Source of the DNA: Protula sp. h YS-2021
Lineage: Eukaryota; Annelida; Polychaeta; Sabellida; Serpulidae
Direction: 5' to 3'
Assembly (NCBI GenBank): GCA_949752745.1
Contig: OX457033.1
Location: 13,986,970 to 14,050,969, forward strand
DNA length: 64,000 nt
A program made the translations under genes and the position numbers. The notes under the pieces are model-generated. The model had not been told where the DNA came from and ran no database searches. It saw only the letters and a program-made list of their open reading frames with translations. Each line of letters opens with the position of its first letter. Position 1 is the first letter of the stretch. Positions 26,291 to 40,960 of the stretch are shown piece after piece.

Positions 26291-27114
26291 CTTGATAGAA
26301 CCTGGACATTAAAGAAGGATGTAAGCCTTGGGCAAGGTTTAATTGTACTTGTTAACTGATTTAAAGAGGTTTATTGGCTGTTGAGCACAAAAGATAATTG
26401 TTCACATTATTCTATTTTAGAGGCACTGTTACACGGTTGTGAGCTTAGCCCCGAGACAAATTACACTTTATGACTATCCTTGATTAGCAGTTACGTCAGT
26501 CCTCTAATGTAACTTTGATCTAAAAGTAGAAATAAATGCCTCGCTCTTGTGTGTTCACTTCCCTGCTTTCCCGTCTCGTTGTCTATCCCATACATACTAA
26601 TCTTATTATGTTATTTATGGTCTGGCGAAACTCAAAAGTGCTATGATAATTTCGTTGCATTTCCTTATAATTTCATGGTACAAGATCAGTTATATTACGC
26701 ACGCAGTCCAGTATTCATTATTATGCTTAACATTATCTGTTTCTTTGCATATGTTTCACAGTAAGTGATACGGCATATGTCGTTTCTACCACCACTGAAG
26801 ACCAGGGGAACATATACGAATGAACAAAAGGGAAATATTCAGCGCAAATGTTCAAGTCAGCTTTACAGTTGTATTTCTTTTTCTAGATAAAAACTTGCAG
26901 TATTTCCATCATGTTTACAGGAAACAGAAACTTATTTTCTTTAATAATTATTGTTTCTTTAGGTTTTTTGACGTTTATTGAAACTAATTAATCCCAACAG
27001 TTGGGAAATTTACATTTCAGGTCAACAAATCACAATTACTTTTCAATTCAATGAAACCTCTCGCCAATTCTAGTATACTTACAAATCAGAAAAGGCCTAT
27101 GATAGATTAGCATT

Positions 27115-27590
27115 TTTACCGTAAAGATAGGTCTTACAGGTACATCATAATAAACACCACTTTTTATTTTCTTTTAAGATAGATATTTTACATAGATATT
27201 TTATAAAATATCTATAAGTATCTATTGCTGTGTATTTTACAATAGGTCTCATAGGTACATCATAATAAACATCACTTTTTATTTTCTTTTGATATAGATG
27301 TTTTACATAGATATTTTATAAAATATCTATAAGTATCTATTGCTGTGTATTTTACAACAGGTCTCATTGGTACATCATAATAAACACCAATTTTTATTTT
27401 CTTTTAAGATAGATGTTTTATATAGATATTTTATAAAATATCTATAAGTATCTATTGCTGTGTATTTTACAATAGGTCTCATAGGTACATCATAATAAAC
27501 ACCACTTTTTATTTTCTTTTAAGATAGATGTTTTACATAGATATTTTATAAAATATCTATAAGTATCTATTGCTGTGTATTTTACAATCT
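27115..27590. repeat. Four-copy 117-bp tandem repeat
   Basis: Unit with GGTACATCATAATAAACACC, TTTTTATTTTCTTTT and a perfect palindrome AGATATTTTATAAAATATCT, repeated about every 117 bp. Copies differ by a few substitutions. Each unit could form a hairpin at the palindrome. Confidence 0.9.
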
Positions 27591-29299
27591 TGATCATTTA
27601 GTTTAGAGATACATGAGTAAGAAAAGTAAAGGAAAATCATGCAAAATATAAGTGTACTCTGAGTATGAATGACACCAAAATATTACATCACTTCAACACC
27701 CGACCTCACTCTTTTTCCCAAATAAGGTTGTTGCATTAGTTAATAAGAAAAAAGTGAAATGTCGTTGGGTAGCATAGTTGAAAATAGGATAAAGGCCAAA
27801 AAGCTATTGCCTTAACAACAACGCGATCAGAGACCCTTCCAGTAAACAGACCAGCATGTGTATACACGATTTGGTAAATTCGAAGAACTAAATGCTCTTT
27901 TTTCAAATTGCTCCTGTTGCCCTGATTAGCACAACCCATCTTGTTCTTAACCACAACATAACAAAAACAGGCTATTGCTTGATGTGTTCTCCTTATTCAA
28001 TTTGCATGAATCTTTGAAACAGTCTTTTTAATTCCTTTCAAAGTTTAAATTGACGTCAAATCCATTTGTATTTATCTATTTTGGTTATTGCTTTACATTT
28101 CTGGTGTAGTTAAATTGGTATGGCTGTTATTGCGCTATGTGTTATGGTAATTTTCAACCAATTTCGAATTGTTAACATTTCTGCGATTAATTTCTGCCGC
28201 CCACCCACAAATCGTTTAGAAAACTTTTACTTTCAAGATAAGCTTTTAGAATAAACCTTCTTTCTAGGGTTATCATTTTCAATTAACCAACTTTTAATTG
28301 CCAAGATCTTTTCGATTTCAGCCCTTCAGTTGAACATCCCTACCTACATGAGGAAAGAAGTTATTTTATCGCATTAATATTTAAATTTTTAAACTCATTG
28401 TATTTATGTTTATCAGGTAATTATGGAATTTATCATGGTGGCATTTAACAGCGCAAAAAATGGCATTTTTGTGTCATGTGTAAAGTACCATTATAGGAAC
28501 AAATGTATTTGCGAAGTGCTAAACTTTTGTTGAAATTATGTTTATTTTAATGTGATGTTAGAGTCGTTTCCCATTTTCGTGGTGGACCTTTTTGGCTTCT
28601 TTGTTTAGTTCTCTGTCTAGTATAAAGTATCTGCATTCATATATATAACTCGAAATAAAATGAATGCACAATAAAAACACAAAGTCAAGTAATATGTTGT
28701 ATGTTGTATGCAGGTTTGAGTTGGTGTTTTTGGCAAAAGTCTACCGAGCATATATATATCGTGAAAGTATCCAGGCTGTTTTGGACTCTCCAGGGAGACT
28801 GGTCTCATTTGGAGCCATGCCAAGATATAAAGGACACTAGCCAACACCTCCCTCAATCAACCTCCACTCCAAATCTAACAAATCAAGCGATGGGGATTTT
28901 AGCGATTTCAGCCCTTCACATCTGTAGTCGGAGACGGTTTCAGTAGAATGAAAACATTAGCGAACATTTGCAAACATTAGAAATAGCGAACAATTGCTAG
29001 ACATAATTGTTCATAACTGTTCACTTAGAATTGCCCTTATTTACACCAAAGCATGTCATTAATTTTGGATATTGTGATCAATGGAAAATTCAGGTTTTGG
29101 CCAAACCAAGGGGAGGATATTCAATCAAAAAATCACCAAAAGTATCGAGTCCACCAGTCAAACCTACTAGTCAAACACACAGTTTAGCAGTCCATTTGCA
29201 CATCTCCTACCTTACGGAGCTGTCTCTGATTCTGACAGATCTTCTCTGCAGTTAATGTTAAATTACCAGTAACATTTGATGCAATTTAGCCTTGGAAAG
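27591..29299. other. Intergenic; no gene seen
   Basis: AT-rich sequence with no gene or repeat that I can support. Confidence 0.45.
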
Positions 29300-29470
29300 G
29301 CTTAGCGCTTAGCTCAGTTGCTTCAAGAGTTGGCACAGTAAACCAAAGGGTTCCTGGTTCAATTAAGGCCATGGTGGTAAGTAGGCTATCAATTTTCGCT
29401 TCCATAACCTCAGCTAAGCGAACGCATTTGCTTAGATCACCAATCAGTAAATCTTCCTCCAAAACCTAAA
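29300..29470 (+). mobile_element. tRNA-derived SINE-like element (second copy)
   Basis: The A-box-like TTAGCTCAGTTG and a degraded B box (GGTTCAATTAAGG) are followed by GGTGGTAAG and CAGCTAAGCGAA, which parallel the element at 16295-16500. Its divergence suggests an old copy. Confidence 0.6.
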
Positions 29471-32400
29471 ACAAATTAACATTAAAATGGCCTTGCAACA
29501 TTTAATTATCATGCCTCTGAAGATGTCTCTGGACATATCTTGGGTGGACTTTTCCATCGCAACATTCCGCTCCTCCCAACTCTGAAAAATACAGGAACTA
29601 CATCAAAGACAGCCCAAAAAACTAGCTATATGAAGCATACATTGGGCATTATTAGTATCTGTTTCACCGAGACTGTCCCACCAAAGACATGATATTGATG
29701 AAACAAAAGATGGTTTGGAGGCAGTTATACTGAGGAAATCAGGGTGTGAGTCTGGTTGTTATTATTCTGTTTCAGCTTAAGTATGGTTACATGTTCGGTA
29801 TATCCACATGACTTAATGATGTGCAAAAATAGCATGCATCACTATGGACAGTATCAGTGTTTAAGCAAAAGAGGCAAACATGTATTTGATGCGTTGTAGT
29901 ATTTCCAAAGCTCGGTGCTAACTAAGTTGTCAACATATTTTAATACGGATAGTTTAAGCTGTGAACTTATTTTAATTTAAAATGTGGCTCATATATGAAT
30001 ATGTTTGTTATTTGGTAATATTTTAATATATATACACTACATGTTAATAATATGATCGAAATTAAGATGATTCAACATGTTTGTGAAAAATATGATTGGT
30101 ACATTTTCAAGCTGCAACCTTTTGTCGATGTCTAATGCAATTGCACTTTGCGTGTTCAGTTCTGAGGGTTGAGTTTCCCTCAGTGAACAATGTTATTCCG
30201 ATACTTGTTTTTGTATGTTTGTGACACTCATGTCCCTATTAACATTTAATATTTAGGTCACAAAATACAAAAAGAAGTGATCTAGGGGCCAGTGATATTT
30301 GAATTACACTAGAACATTTTTAATATACAATAAATCGATGTATCTTAAGTGTTCTAAAAGCCAGGAACCATAAATCAAATATATTTGTCTGGTATCCAAT
30401 TTAAAACACTCCTTTATACAAATAGCTTCTGAGAATATATGTTGATTAATGAGATAATATTCTATTTTTATATTCAAAAAGCATAAGAGAAAGAGCATAG
30501 TTGGGAAAAAATACTGTTTTGCATAAGCCTCAGAATTAGTTTGTCGTGGAGAGTATCGATTGCTACAAGAGCATCAGCTTTCAAATGCCATGTTTTAAAT
30601 CAAAGGGAGACATGATTCGAGGCAAGATACTACAGGAAACCCGATATCATCTCCTTCCTTTGTCTCCAAACAAACACCTTGTGACGTCTTGACCTGGTAT
30701 AGCTGAAAGACTGAAGATGCAATTATTGTGTTGTCAGTTTAAGATTATAGTAAAATTTTGTTTTATATTTCCATTACAATGATGCAATTACGAAATGAAT
30801 AAATATTTAAATTGATAAATGGCAAAATTAACCAAACTAATCAGGTAAATGAAAAAATAATAAATCAGGAATTAGAAGACTGAAAGCTGTTTAGAGCAGT
30901 TTTCTGTTAAGGAATACAATCGTGCTGGAGCGGATAGCTTTATTGCTATATAGGAGTTTAAATATGTATTTTATTTATTTAAATCTCTCTAAATAACACA
31001 CACCTGCTGATAGGCAAGACACAAAATATAACATTGTTGTTTAACACAGTAAACTATCTAGCACTTCCGAAGTCGATAATACAGGTTTTGGTAAAAGGGG
31101 AAGGGGAAAAAGTTAAGCTTCAAACGAAATCACCAGAAGTAGTGAGTTTACCATTCAAAGTTCATAGATACGCATAAGCAAAGTAACAAGACTCAAAGTT
31201 CGTGAATACATATAAACACAGTAACAAGACTCAAAGTTCATACATACATGTAAGCACAGTAACAAGACTCAAAATTCATAAATACATATAAGCACTTTTT
31301 AAAAGACTCAAAGTTCGTAAATACATATAAATGAAGTAACAAGACTTTTTTCTTAGGGAAACCTTAGGCTCTGTGGTGTGGCATTGCATATTAATATGTT
31401 GATATTGTACAGTTCGTCCTCTTCGACGGCAATTTACCACTTTGCCTCGAGCAAAAACATGATTCAGCAGCCTACTTGCTTGTTGTTGTCTGCAGAAAAA
31501 AACTTTCTGAATAGATTTTTATCCAAGTTTTTTTCTTCTGCTATAGGGGTTGCCTGATATTTCTTTGCATGTAGGCTGTTGAAATTACTTTGGGTCTAAC
31601 ATCATCTATTAGGCTATAGTTATGGCGTCACTTATGCTAAAACTTCAGCACCTGAGCCTGCTATTATTACTGTAGTTTACTTAAGTTTTAGCATTTTAGC
31701 CGATATTGTGCATACGTGAAGCTGTAATATACAGAGTGTATTGTACAAAACGTTCTTGCTGTCGGTTGTTTGTGCGACATATCTTTAAGAGTACTGAGAA
31801 AAGTAGATAAAAACGTATTTTTTCTGTATGGCAGACGTTGTAAATAATGAATTATGAAAAATACTTTTTTAAATGTATAATGCATCTGATAATTAAAAGT
31901 AAAACTTACGATGAGAAACAGTGAGAAATATAATAAACCACATAAAATTTTAGCAAGTAGATCCTGCATTTGATAGTATTTTAGAATTGTATTTAGAATT
32001 TAGAATTTATTTCCTTGCAAAATGATATGAGGATTGATATATGTGACTGCTTACAATCAAACAGAACCTGGACTATCCTCTGAGAGAGACACAAGGACTG
32101 GTTCATTTCAGAAATTCTTTATGACGCAATTAAGTATCGAAATGACCGATGATGTCTCCACTATATGTTTCAATGATCAGAGTTCTTGTTGATAAAACAA
32201 GGCAACATAGAAAGGGTTTGTTTCTTTGTGGTAACGTTTTATCCCAAACTAACATTTCCTTTGTCTGAATATGGGCTGCCAGATTCTCTTTATTTGCAGC
32301 CAAGCTCTAGGCTATTTCACTCCGCTGTCTCTGATTTTATCGTGTAGTTAGTGGTTTTATTTCCATACAAAAGAAAAAAACCGTTGTTTTAACGAACTTC

Positions 32401-33007
32401 GTTTTTTATTTTCCCTGTTGGTATTTACAATTCTACAAAGTTGTAGGATTTTTTTTCTTTTTGTATGATGCAACGAATAAATGAAAAGGAATAAACCAGA
32501 CACTCAAAACGATGTCTGGCTATAGTGGATATTGGTATCGTGTATTTATAGCACGCCTTTTCCATTTCCTTGAGAATTTTGCTTATTAATATTCTATAAA
32601 GGACTAATGAAAAAATCCCTATAGTCATATATACAATGTAAAAAGGGATGAGAAAATTATAACGAAATCAATTAATGAATGGTCGAAATAATTGAGGGAC
32701 TAAGTCTGACTAGACGGGAAGTCCATTATGTGTGCTAACTGTTGTTGGTTATCCACATAATGCCATCACGTTCCATGTCAGCGTGAAAAGAAAAGGAGAC
32801 AGAACGATATTTCTTTTTCTATTTCTCAATCTAATATATTACACAAAGAAAAAATGTCTTGTAATTTCTTGCATTTTCCTTGGTTTCTTAATATCAAAAC
32901 AGGCTCTTTTAGTATCAAGTATGTTGAAAATACCATTTATAGTTCAATAAGGGGGTTCAAAGCTTATAAAATTGCCATGCCTTCTCTTTAGTTAGCTGAA
33001 GTCGAAG
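29471..33007. other. Intergenic; no gene seen
   Basis: AT-rich. It contains a short degenerate repeat around 31140-31345 in which ACAAGACTCAAAGTTCATA-like units recur every 50 bp or so. No coding signal. Confidence 0.45.
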
Positions 33008-34415
33008 TGTTACAAAAGTGGTTAATATTTCAAACGTATATCACGCTGTGCCATTAACGTCATTTTCTCTTGATTAAATAGCAAGATTCAAATGCTGAAT
33101 AAAGCATAAAACGACATTTTGCTATTTATATCTATTTATATGAGTTTGATGTCAAGCAATCACAGCGAGGCGGTGTTACGAGACAAGAATTCAAAGAACT
33201 TATCCTGTCTGTTATTCTCTGTATAATAGACCACAATTTTGTTTGCCGCTTGTTAACCGCTAAATTTGTTTGCATCTATTTACAAGCCTGGCGTAATGTA
33301 TATACGTTGAATTTAACTTTTTAATGTGGCGTTATAATAAAACAGTCATCTTGCATTTTTTTAAGTATTCAACAGATGCAATTTTCTCAACAGAAGCACT
33401 GTCAAATAACGACGTCATGACGTCACAACGTCAGCACGACGAAAAAGTAAAATAGGCGTTGACTAAAAGGCGGAGTGGGAAAAAACCTTTTCTTGGCGTT
33501 TCGAATCACAAGCAGTTTGTTCAGGATTATCTTGTGTTCAAAGTGCATGCTCACCAACAAATCGCTAATAATGTCAAATACTGAAATCTGACTGGTAATT
33601 TCCAAGGTATATTATTTTTTAATGTTGAAATATTTTTAAAAGTCGACTGAGTGGACTTATTTTGTAAATTAAATCCAAATTTATTCGTATAATCAAGCAC
33701 ATGGTTACTTGTTTTGAGCCAACATATCATTGACCAGTTGCGAAAAAGGTCAAATCCAAATGAGACCTCACAAAGAAACGTATGGGAGTATTTGGTTTAC
33801 AAATGATAAACTAGCATAATATTTTTATTTTGGCGTTGAACCTTGGTCAAAGTTATCTAAAAACTATAAAGAGTTTATTTCGCAAAAATCTCCTAATTCG
33901 TATGTTTAGTATTCACGCACATCAGAAACATTTTTCAATGCAGGTCGGATATTCTAGGTAGGAAGTAGGTCAATATTATATTCTTTTCTGCATGGTTTAG
34001 CAGACATACGCCTTCCCTTGCACGTTAAAAAGGTGCATGTGACTCAGCTGAAAAAAACTAATAACAGCCTACTTTATCGCTATTGAGAGTGGGTAAATTT
34101 GGTTAGTTAGAAGTTTGGATTCTTGCTTTGTAGTAGTTGTAATTGTAGATGTTGGGTTTAGACAACGGCAAGCACACTAACCTATGGTTACTCTCCAGAT
34201 CTGTGCCTGTGCCGTCATTTACGACAGCAGCTGCAGCTGATGCTTACAGACATAGTATTACAAAAGTGGTTAATACTGCAACCGCATATCATGATGCGCT
34301 ATTAAAATCATTTCCTGGTGATTAAATTACAAGATTCCCATGGCGAATAAAATGAGATGCTGCAATTTACACCTATTTAGATCTGTGTTTAATGTTAAGC
34401 AACAGCAGCTATGCT
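33008..34415 (+). repeat. Pair of diverged dispersed direct repeats (33008-33176 and 34255-34415)
   Basis: Both copies contain ACAAAAGTGGTTAATA, then a TATATCACG/CATATCATG segment, GATTAAAT, AAGATTC, GAATAAA and CTATTTA in the same order over about 160 bp. They are clearly related but diverged. The nature of the element is unknown. Confidence 0.6.
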
Positions 34416-35198
34416 CTGGCTCGAGACAAGTGTCCAAATGGGTGTCTATTTTAATTTTGACGTTTTAGAATGGACATGTCACAGAATTGTAATTTCCAAT
34501 CACATTTTCAGAATTCGCAAAGGGTTTACAGTCTACAGCACACGGATATTAGCTGTCACATTTTTAATGCCTTTGTCTATCACACAATTAACAGAACAGA
34601 CTGACGTATGAAGGCTGATGGAATTTCTAAAATTTAGAGTACGGTCCACCTTTGACTCTTAGTGTTGAAAGTTAAGTTTTCGAAAACTTTTGTTTCAAGA
34701 AAATCGGTTGATGTCGAGAACGTGGTAAGGGCAATAATATTTGGTTAAGATATGTGACATAGGAACATGGTATTGTGACCTTGACCATTGGGCATAGTCA
34801 CATATAAAAAGGTTAGATTTATTTCGGAAACCGTTAGCAAATTTGAGTAGTAACATGTGAAATAATAATGTTCATTGGACTATGACGACAGAAGGGTCTC
34901 GTAGCGTATCTCATCTCATAAAGATAAAGCGATTTTCATACCCCTCTGTTGCGACGCCATCCGACCAAACCACAACATTAAGTCTAGTTGTGCTTGACTG
35001 TGATTGGTCACGACTACAGATCGACATGTTTTATACAGCGATGAATAGAAGTTGGGTAAGCACCGTTGTTTAGACGTTTCTTTTGATCGCAACCAAAACG
35101 CAACTTTCTCCGACGTCTAATCAACGTCTTTCTAAAAAAAAACTCGCAATATTATTACCTGTCATGGTAACATGACAGGTGACTTGATAAACAGAACT
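34416..35198. other. Intergenic; no gene seen
   Basis: It holds a short segment (about 35062-35135) with TTTTGATCGCAACCAAAACG and TCTAATCAACGTCTTT that recurs around 62300-62375, a dispersed repeat of unknown type. Confidence 0.45.
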
Positions 35199-35239
35199 TA
35201 ACAAAATATGAGAATTTGAGTTTTGGAAAATAGTCTTTG

Positions 35240-35760
35240 AAACACAGCCTGCCATACCGGATGACCCATTGGAGGGATTCTGTGATGGAGGATGACCACA
35301 CTATCCTGCCGTACCGGATGACCTAAGAGTAGGGCACTGTGATGGAGGGTGACCACACTATCCTGCCGTACCGGATGACCTAAGAGTAGGGCACTGTGAT
35401 GGAGGGTGACCACACTATCCTGCCGTACCGGATGACATAAGGGTGGGTTACTGTGATGGAGGGTGATCACACTATCCTGCCGTACCGGATGACATAAGGG
35501 TGGTGTACTGTGATGGAGGGTGACCACACTATCCTGCCGTACCGGATGACATAAGGGTGGGGTACTGTGATGGAGAGTGACCACACTATCCTGCCGTACC
35601 GGATAACATAAGAGTGGGGCACTGTGATGGAGGGTGACCACACTATCCTGCCGTACCGGATGACATAAGGGTGGGGTACTGTAATGGAGGGTCACCACAC
35701 TATCCTGCCGTACGAGATGACCCAAAAGTGGTGTACTGTGATGGAAAGTGACTACAATAT
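35240..35760. repeat. Minisatellite of about 59 bp, roughly nine copies
   Basis: The unit contains ATCCTGCCGTACCGGATGAC, then AAGGGTGG.GTACTGTGATGG and AGGGTGACCACACT. It is open on the minus strand for about 200 codons because the period is close to a multiple of three in several copies. There is no family match, so I do not call it a gene. Confidence 0.9.
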
Positions 35761-37440
35761 ATAAATGACTGTCGGCAATCCTAGTTCGCTTTGCCCAAGG
35801 TCTATGCAACATCGGAAGATCAACATTGTTTCGAGTTCCATTTGCAAGCTTTAAGCAGCATTAATCAGACGTCGGATGATCGACGGCTATCCAATACCGG
35901 AAGCTACAGCTGTTTCGACTCCCATATACAGCCAAAACTCGACGTTGATCCAACACCGCACTATTTACTGAGTTTGGTCCAGATGACAGACCGGAGAGAA
36001 TGGGTGGGGAAGGGAACCTTTGGATCGGATGCAATCACTAAAATATCCACATTAGTGAAACGTTGTGTATTGATAATACGTGAAAGAAAGCACACGCCAT
36101 GAATATTTTCTCTCGGCGACTTCAGTGAGTTTAAGTGCGAAAACAGGATTGCATGCAAATCAGCTGGTGCATTAATCTGCATATGTCCCTTTTTCCTTTC
36201 ACATTGTATCTCTGGTTATTTATTACTTCGATGATGAAAATAATTGGATTCTACGAGGCGACTCCTGCTGTTGAATGAAAACCTTTCTGATCTTTTGAGC
36301 ATTCTTGATTCATGTTATCATCTTCATCATATTAATAGCTTTTCACACGAAATTAAAACACAGCGCTGTTGCTTGCAATTATGCCATGTATAATCGGATT
36401 TCAAATATTTCTTCTTTATTTCAAGCACCAAGAGGGATGTTTTACTCAGTGCAGTTATGTGTTAGTCATGTATTTTCATTCGCAGCTGTTGACAAACGGG
36501 TGCGGTGACTTCGATAATGGACTTCTGGCTATTACTTACAGCCCAGGCGGACTTCAAAAGAGGTCTCTTAAAGAGATGTCATTAACCTGATTTTATTGCG
36601 GTCAATCTTTATATTTCACTACTACTAGTACTACGACTACTATTGCTACTACCACCAGAAATAGCCCTCATGCTGCAGTGAAATGATGACGTCATAAATT
36701 ATTTTGTGGGTTAAAATATAAAAAAAAATCTGTGTGTGAACTTGATGTATCTGAAATGCGCATGCGCATTAAGCAGAGTTATTCCCAGCACAGTGTGCCT
36801 CTGGCACCACAACAGTGCGAAATTAAGAGCAACCAGCAGCCGTAAAAGGGCTCGCTGTCCAGTAAATAGCTCACACAGCATGCGATAAATAGAAGGGCCA
36901 TTACGTTTTATCAGCGTGTGTCCTGCTCACACTAACTGTGAAATTGGCTTCATTAATAGCCATGGCATTGATCACAGCAAGCGACAGGTTGTCCCCTTGC
37001 CACGCGCCTAATTTCTACATGACGGCTTACCTTAAGACAGTGGCGCGGAGGGTGGGATTGAGGGCAGAACTAGAGGGTAGGAATAAGTTTGAGTTGCCAC
37101 ATCAAGCCAACATCTTTTTGAAGCCGCCATATCGATTGGATTGAAATTAACCTTTCAAATATTTCCAGGTTGTTGGATATTCCTTGCTTCCGATTATAAA
37201 CGTCATCCAAAATCTTTGCCGCCTTGTTGAACAGATGTTGGCAAACAGATGTTGTAAAAAACATAGCAAATCTAAAACTGCGAGATAGAAAGTAAATTAT
37301 AGCCTGTGATGGCAAATAGCATAAAATATATTAGTTTTCGTTTATAAAAACACCTCCAATTTCTCCGCGATTTCTTCTACCGACTCTAGCCATTCGAGAA
37401 TTAAGTCGTTACGCGTCATTTACCGAGACGTAAAGGGTCG
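35761..37440. other. Intergenic with a GC-richer unique block at about 36770-37040
   Basis: No gene recognised. The stretch 36770-37040 stands out by its balanced base composition and lack of repeats, and could be regulatory or conserved non-coding DNA. That is only a compositional impression. Confidence 0.35.
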
Positions 37441-37625
37441 TTAGTCAAATGACGGTGGTACGTATAACCGGACGTAGGAAGTCGGGCGTCAAGTGTGACA
37501 TAGACGGTGGTACGCAAAACGAGACGTAGAAAGTCGGGCGTCAAGTGTGACATAGACGGTGGTACGCAAAACGAGACGTAGAAAGTCGGACGTCAAATGT
37601 GACATAGACAGTCGTATAATGAGAC
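37440..37625. repeat. Three-copy tandem repeat of about 53 bp
   Basis: The unit reads GACGGTGGTACGCAAAACGA, GACGTAGAAAGTCGG and CGTCAAGTGTGACATA with slight changes between copies. Confidence 0.8.
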
Positions 37626-38637
<1,012 letters not shown>

Positions 38638-39411
38638 GAGCCACATCAAATATTCTGAAAGTTAAAAATTCAGAATTCCTTACAAAAAAATCTCTGTTAA
38701 AAGTTATGTCAATTAACCAGTTGCATCAAAACTCGTTCTAACACAGCTTTTGACATGCTGTATTTCATAAAACATTGGGACGTCGAGAAAACGTCGATTT
38801 GGCGTTGCGCCAGTGACCAGGTCAAATCACAGCATTGAATCTGGCTGTAATTTGGTATTAATTGGTTGCAGTCTTTGATCGACGTCCCCTTACACTGCAT
38901 TGAATAGACACTTGGATAAGCAACTGATACGTAAACGTCGATTCCGTAAGCAAAATCGCCCCTTTCTCAACATTAAATCTGCTTGTAATATTTTACTGTG
39001 ATCACATGTGCGACCATATAAATCAACACCTATTCAGCGCCTTTAACATTCATTTAGACATATGGATGTTTGATAAAAACATTCATTAGAAGTGACGTTG
39101 ATTTTCGAAGCCGAAAACCCAACTTTTTTCGACTCTCAATGACCCTCTCTGACGCCACGTGGAATATACTGGAAACAGCACTAATGCATATTTTCTTCGT
39201 ATATATTATTCCGTATCTATTTTTTTTCTCGCATCTCACTTTGTGTGAAAATATACGTAATTAAAAAAAACAATTCCTGTAATACAAAAGACAATAGCGT
39301 TCACAACATTTATTACGTCACTTTCTGCTATACTTGCATCAGAATGATTTCCCAGCAACATATTACGCCATTTTCGGTCAAGAATTTACGGATTTTGGGC
39401 TTCTTTTTTTT

Positions 39412-39416
<5 letters not shown>

Positions 39417-39475
<59 letters not shown>
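39417..39475. repeat. (GA)n microsatellite
   Basis: Uninterrupted GA run. Confidence 0.95.
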
Positions 39476-39484
<9 letters not shown>

Positions 39485-39579
39485 TGACGGGAGGGGTAAA
39501 ATTCTCCAAATAGCCAATACAACTGTCAGTACAGCAAATATGTTTTTTTTATTACAATGATATATCATGCAATATATTA

Positions 39580-39724
39580 CAGTAAAACCTGCCTACACCG
39601 GACAACGGGGGAGGGGGGGGGGGGCTGGGTCCGGTGTTTCAGGGGTCATGTAAACCAATGGGGAAAACGGGACTGAGAATTCTTGTCCGGTATTTCAGGG
39701 TTTGTCCAGAATGAGGTTTTACTG
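39580..39724. mobile_element. Short pogo-like MITE with TA target duplication
   Basis: Starts CAGTAAAACCTGCC and ends GAGGTTTTACTG, flanked by TA at 39578-39579 and 39725-39726. At 145 bp with no coding capacity it is a typical miniature element. Its ends resemble those of the element at 2232-2934, with the same CAGT(G/A)AA start. Confidence 0.75.
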
Positions 39725-39876
39725 TATATGGAGATACGCTGAGTACATAAAGTACACTTTTCAGTATATTTTCTTCATCTCGTTCCACGTTATGTAATAC
39801 TGACTCGAATAATGCCAAAGTTGTCATTACAGGTAAGAAAACCTAACATCCCACTTGTTTCTAATTTGTTTAAATC

Positions 39877-39938
<62 letters not shown>
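39877..39938. repeat. (AAT)n microsatellite
   Basis: Pure ATA/AAT triplet run. Confidence 0.95.
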
Positions 39939-39939
<1 letters not shown>

Positions 39940-40069
39940 GAAAGTTTTATGATAGCCTTTGACAGCGACTTAGCATGGCATCGCAGACCTTTAGAATGCC
40001 GGTTGATCTGGATGACTATACTATATACTATATTATAAAAAGTACTTACTTTCAAGGGTATGTGAAATT

Positions 40070-40954
40070 TATGGAATGCCGTCTTCACATTTATTAGGGA
40101 ATTATTGATATCAAAAATTAAATTTTAATCTCAAAAAATGATTTTTTGATATCAAGAATTAATTTTTGATCTCATAAAATCCATATTTTGATCTCAAGAA
40201 TTAATTTTTGCTATCTGCAATTGTATTTGTGATATCTCTAAATGTATTCTCGGTCTCAAAAAATAGTTTTTTGGCATCAATAAATATTTAGAGATATCCA
40301 AAATATTTATTGATATCAAAAATGATTTAATGATATCTAAAATTGATTTTTTGAGATCAAAAATTCAATACTTGAGCGCAAAAATGAAATATTTGAGAGC
40401 AAAATATCAATTTTGAGCTCAATAATTCATTTTCCTTTTATCGATATCAAGAATTTATTTCAGATATCATTATTTCAGAATGGAACTATTTTAATTTGTA
40501 TTTTGTACTCTGCAAATGATTTTTTTAACTCAAAAATTTATTTTTGATATCAAAATGTCAGTCTATTTTTTAAATAAAAAATTCAGAAGCGCACATCTGT
40601 AAATTAATAGTGACTGGCCCTTGTATAGTGAATCTTTGTTTAAATTTTTACTGTACAAAAAGGAAGCAATTCTTGAGATCAAAAATTGTGTTGTTATTAT
40701 TGATCTCAATAATTCAAGTTTCATTTCTAAAATTTAATTGTCGATTCGTTAAATTTTATGTAAATGTGTATCTCCTTTGAGATTTTTTAAGTTTGTAAAT
40801 TTTATTTTTTGATCTCAAAAATAAATTTTTGCCATCTAAAATTCAATTATTGATAGCAAAATATAAATTATTGAGATCTACATTGATTTCTTGATATCTT
40901 TAATTATATTTTGATATCAAAAATAAGCATTAAATGTTAAAACGGCATTCCATA
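40070..40954. mobile_element. TIR element filled with degenerate GATATC palindromes
   Basis: The element starts TATGGAATGCCG and ends CGGCATTCCATA (perfect 12-bp inverted ends), flanked by the 6-bp direct repeat GAAATT at 40064-40069 and 40955-40960. The 885-bp interior consists almost entirely of diverged units such as TTTTTGATATCAAAAATT and TTTTTGATCTCAAAAAAT in both orientations, with no coding frame. The borders are well supported. The class is unknown. Confidence 0.75.
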
Positions 40955-40960
40955 GAAATT

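Noticed and set aside
35198..35812. 204-codon minus-strand frame with repeated HHSTPPLCHPVRQDSVV units
   Set aside because: Product of the 59-bp minisatellite; the repeat explains both the open frame and the periodic peptide.
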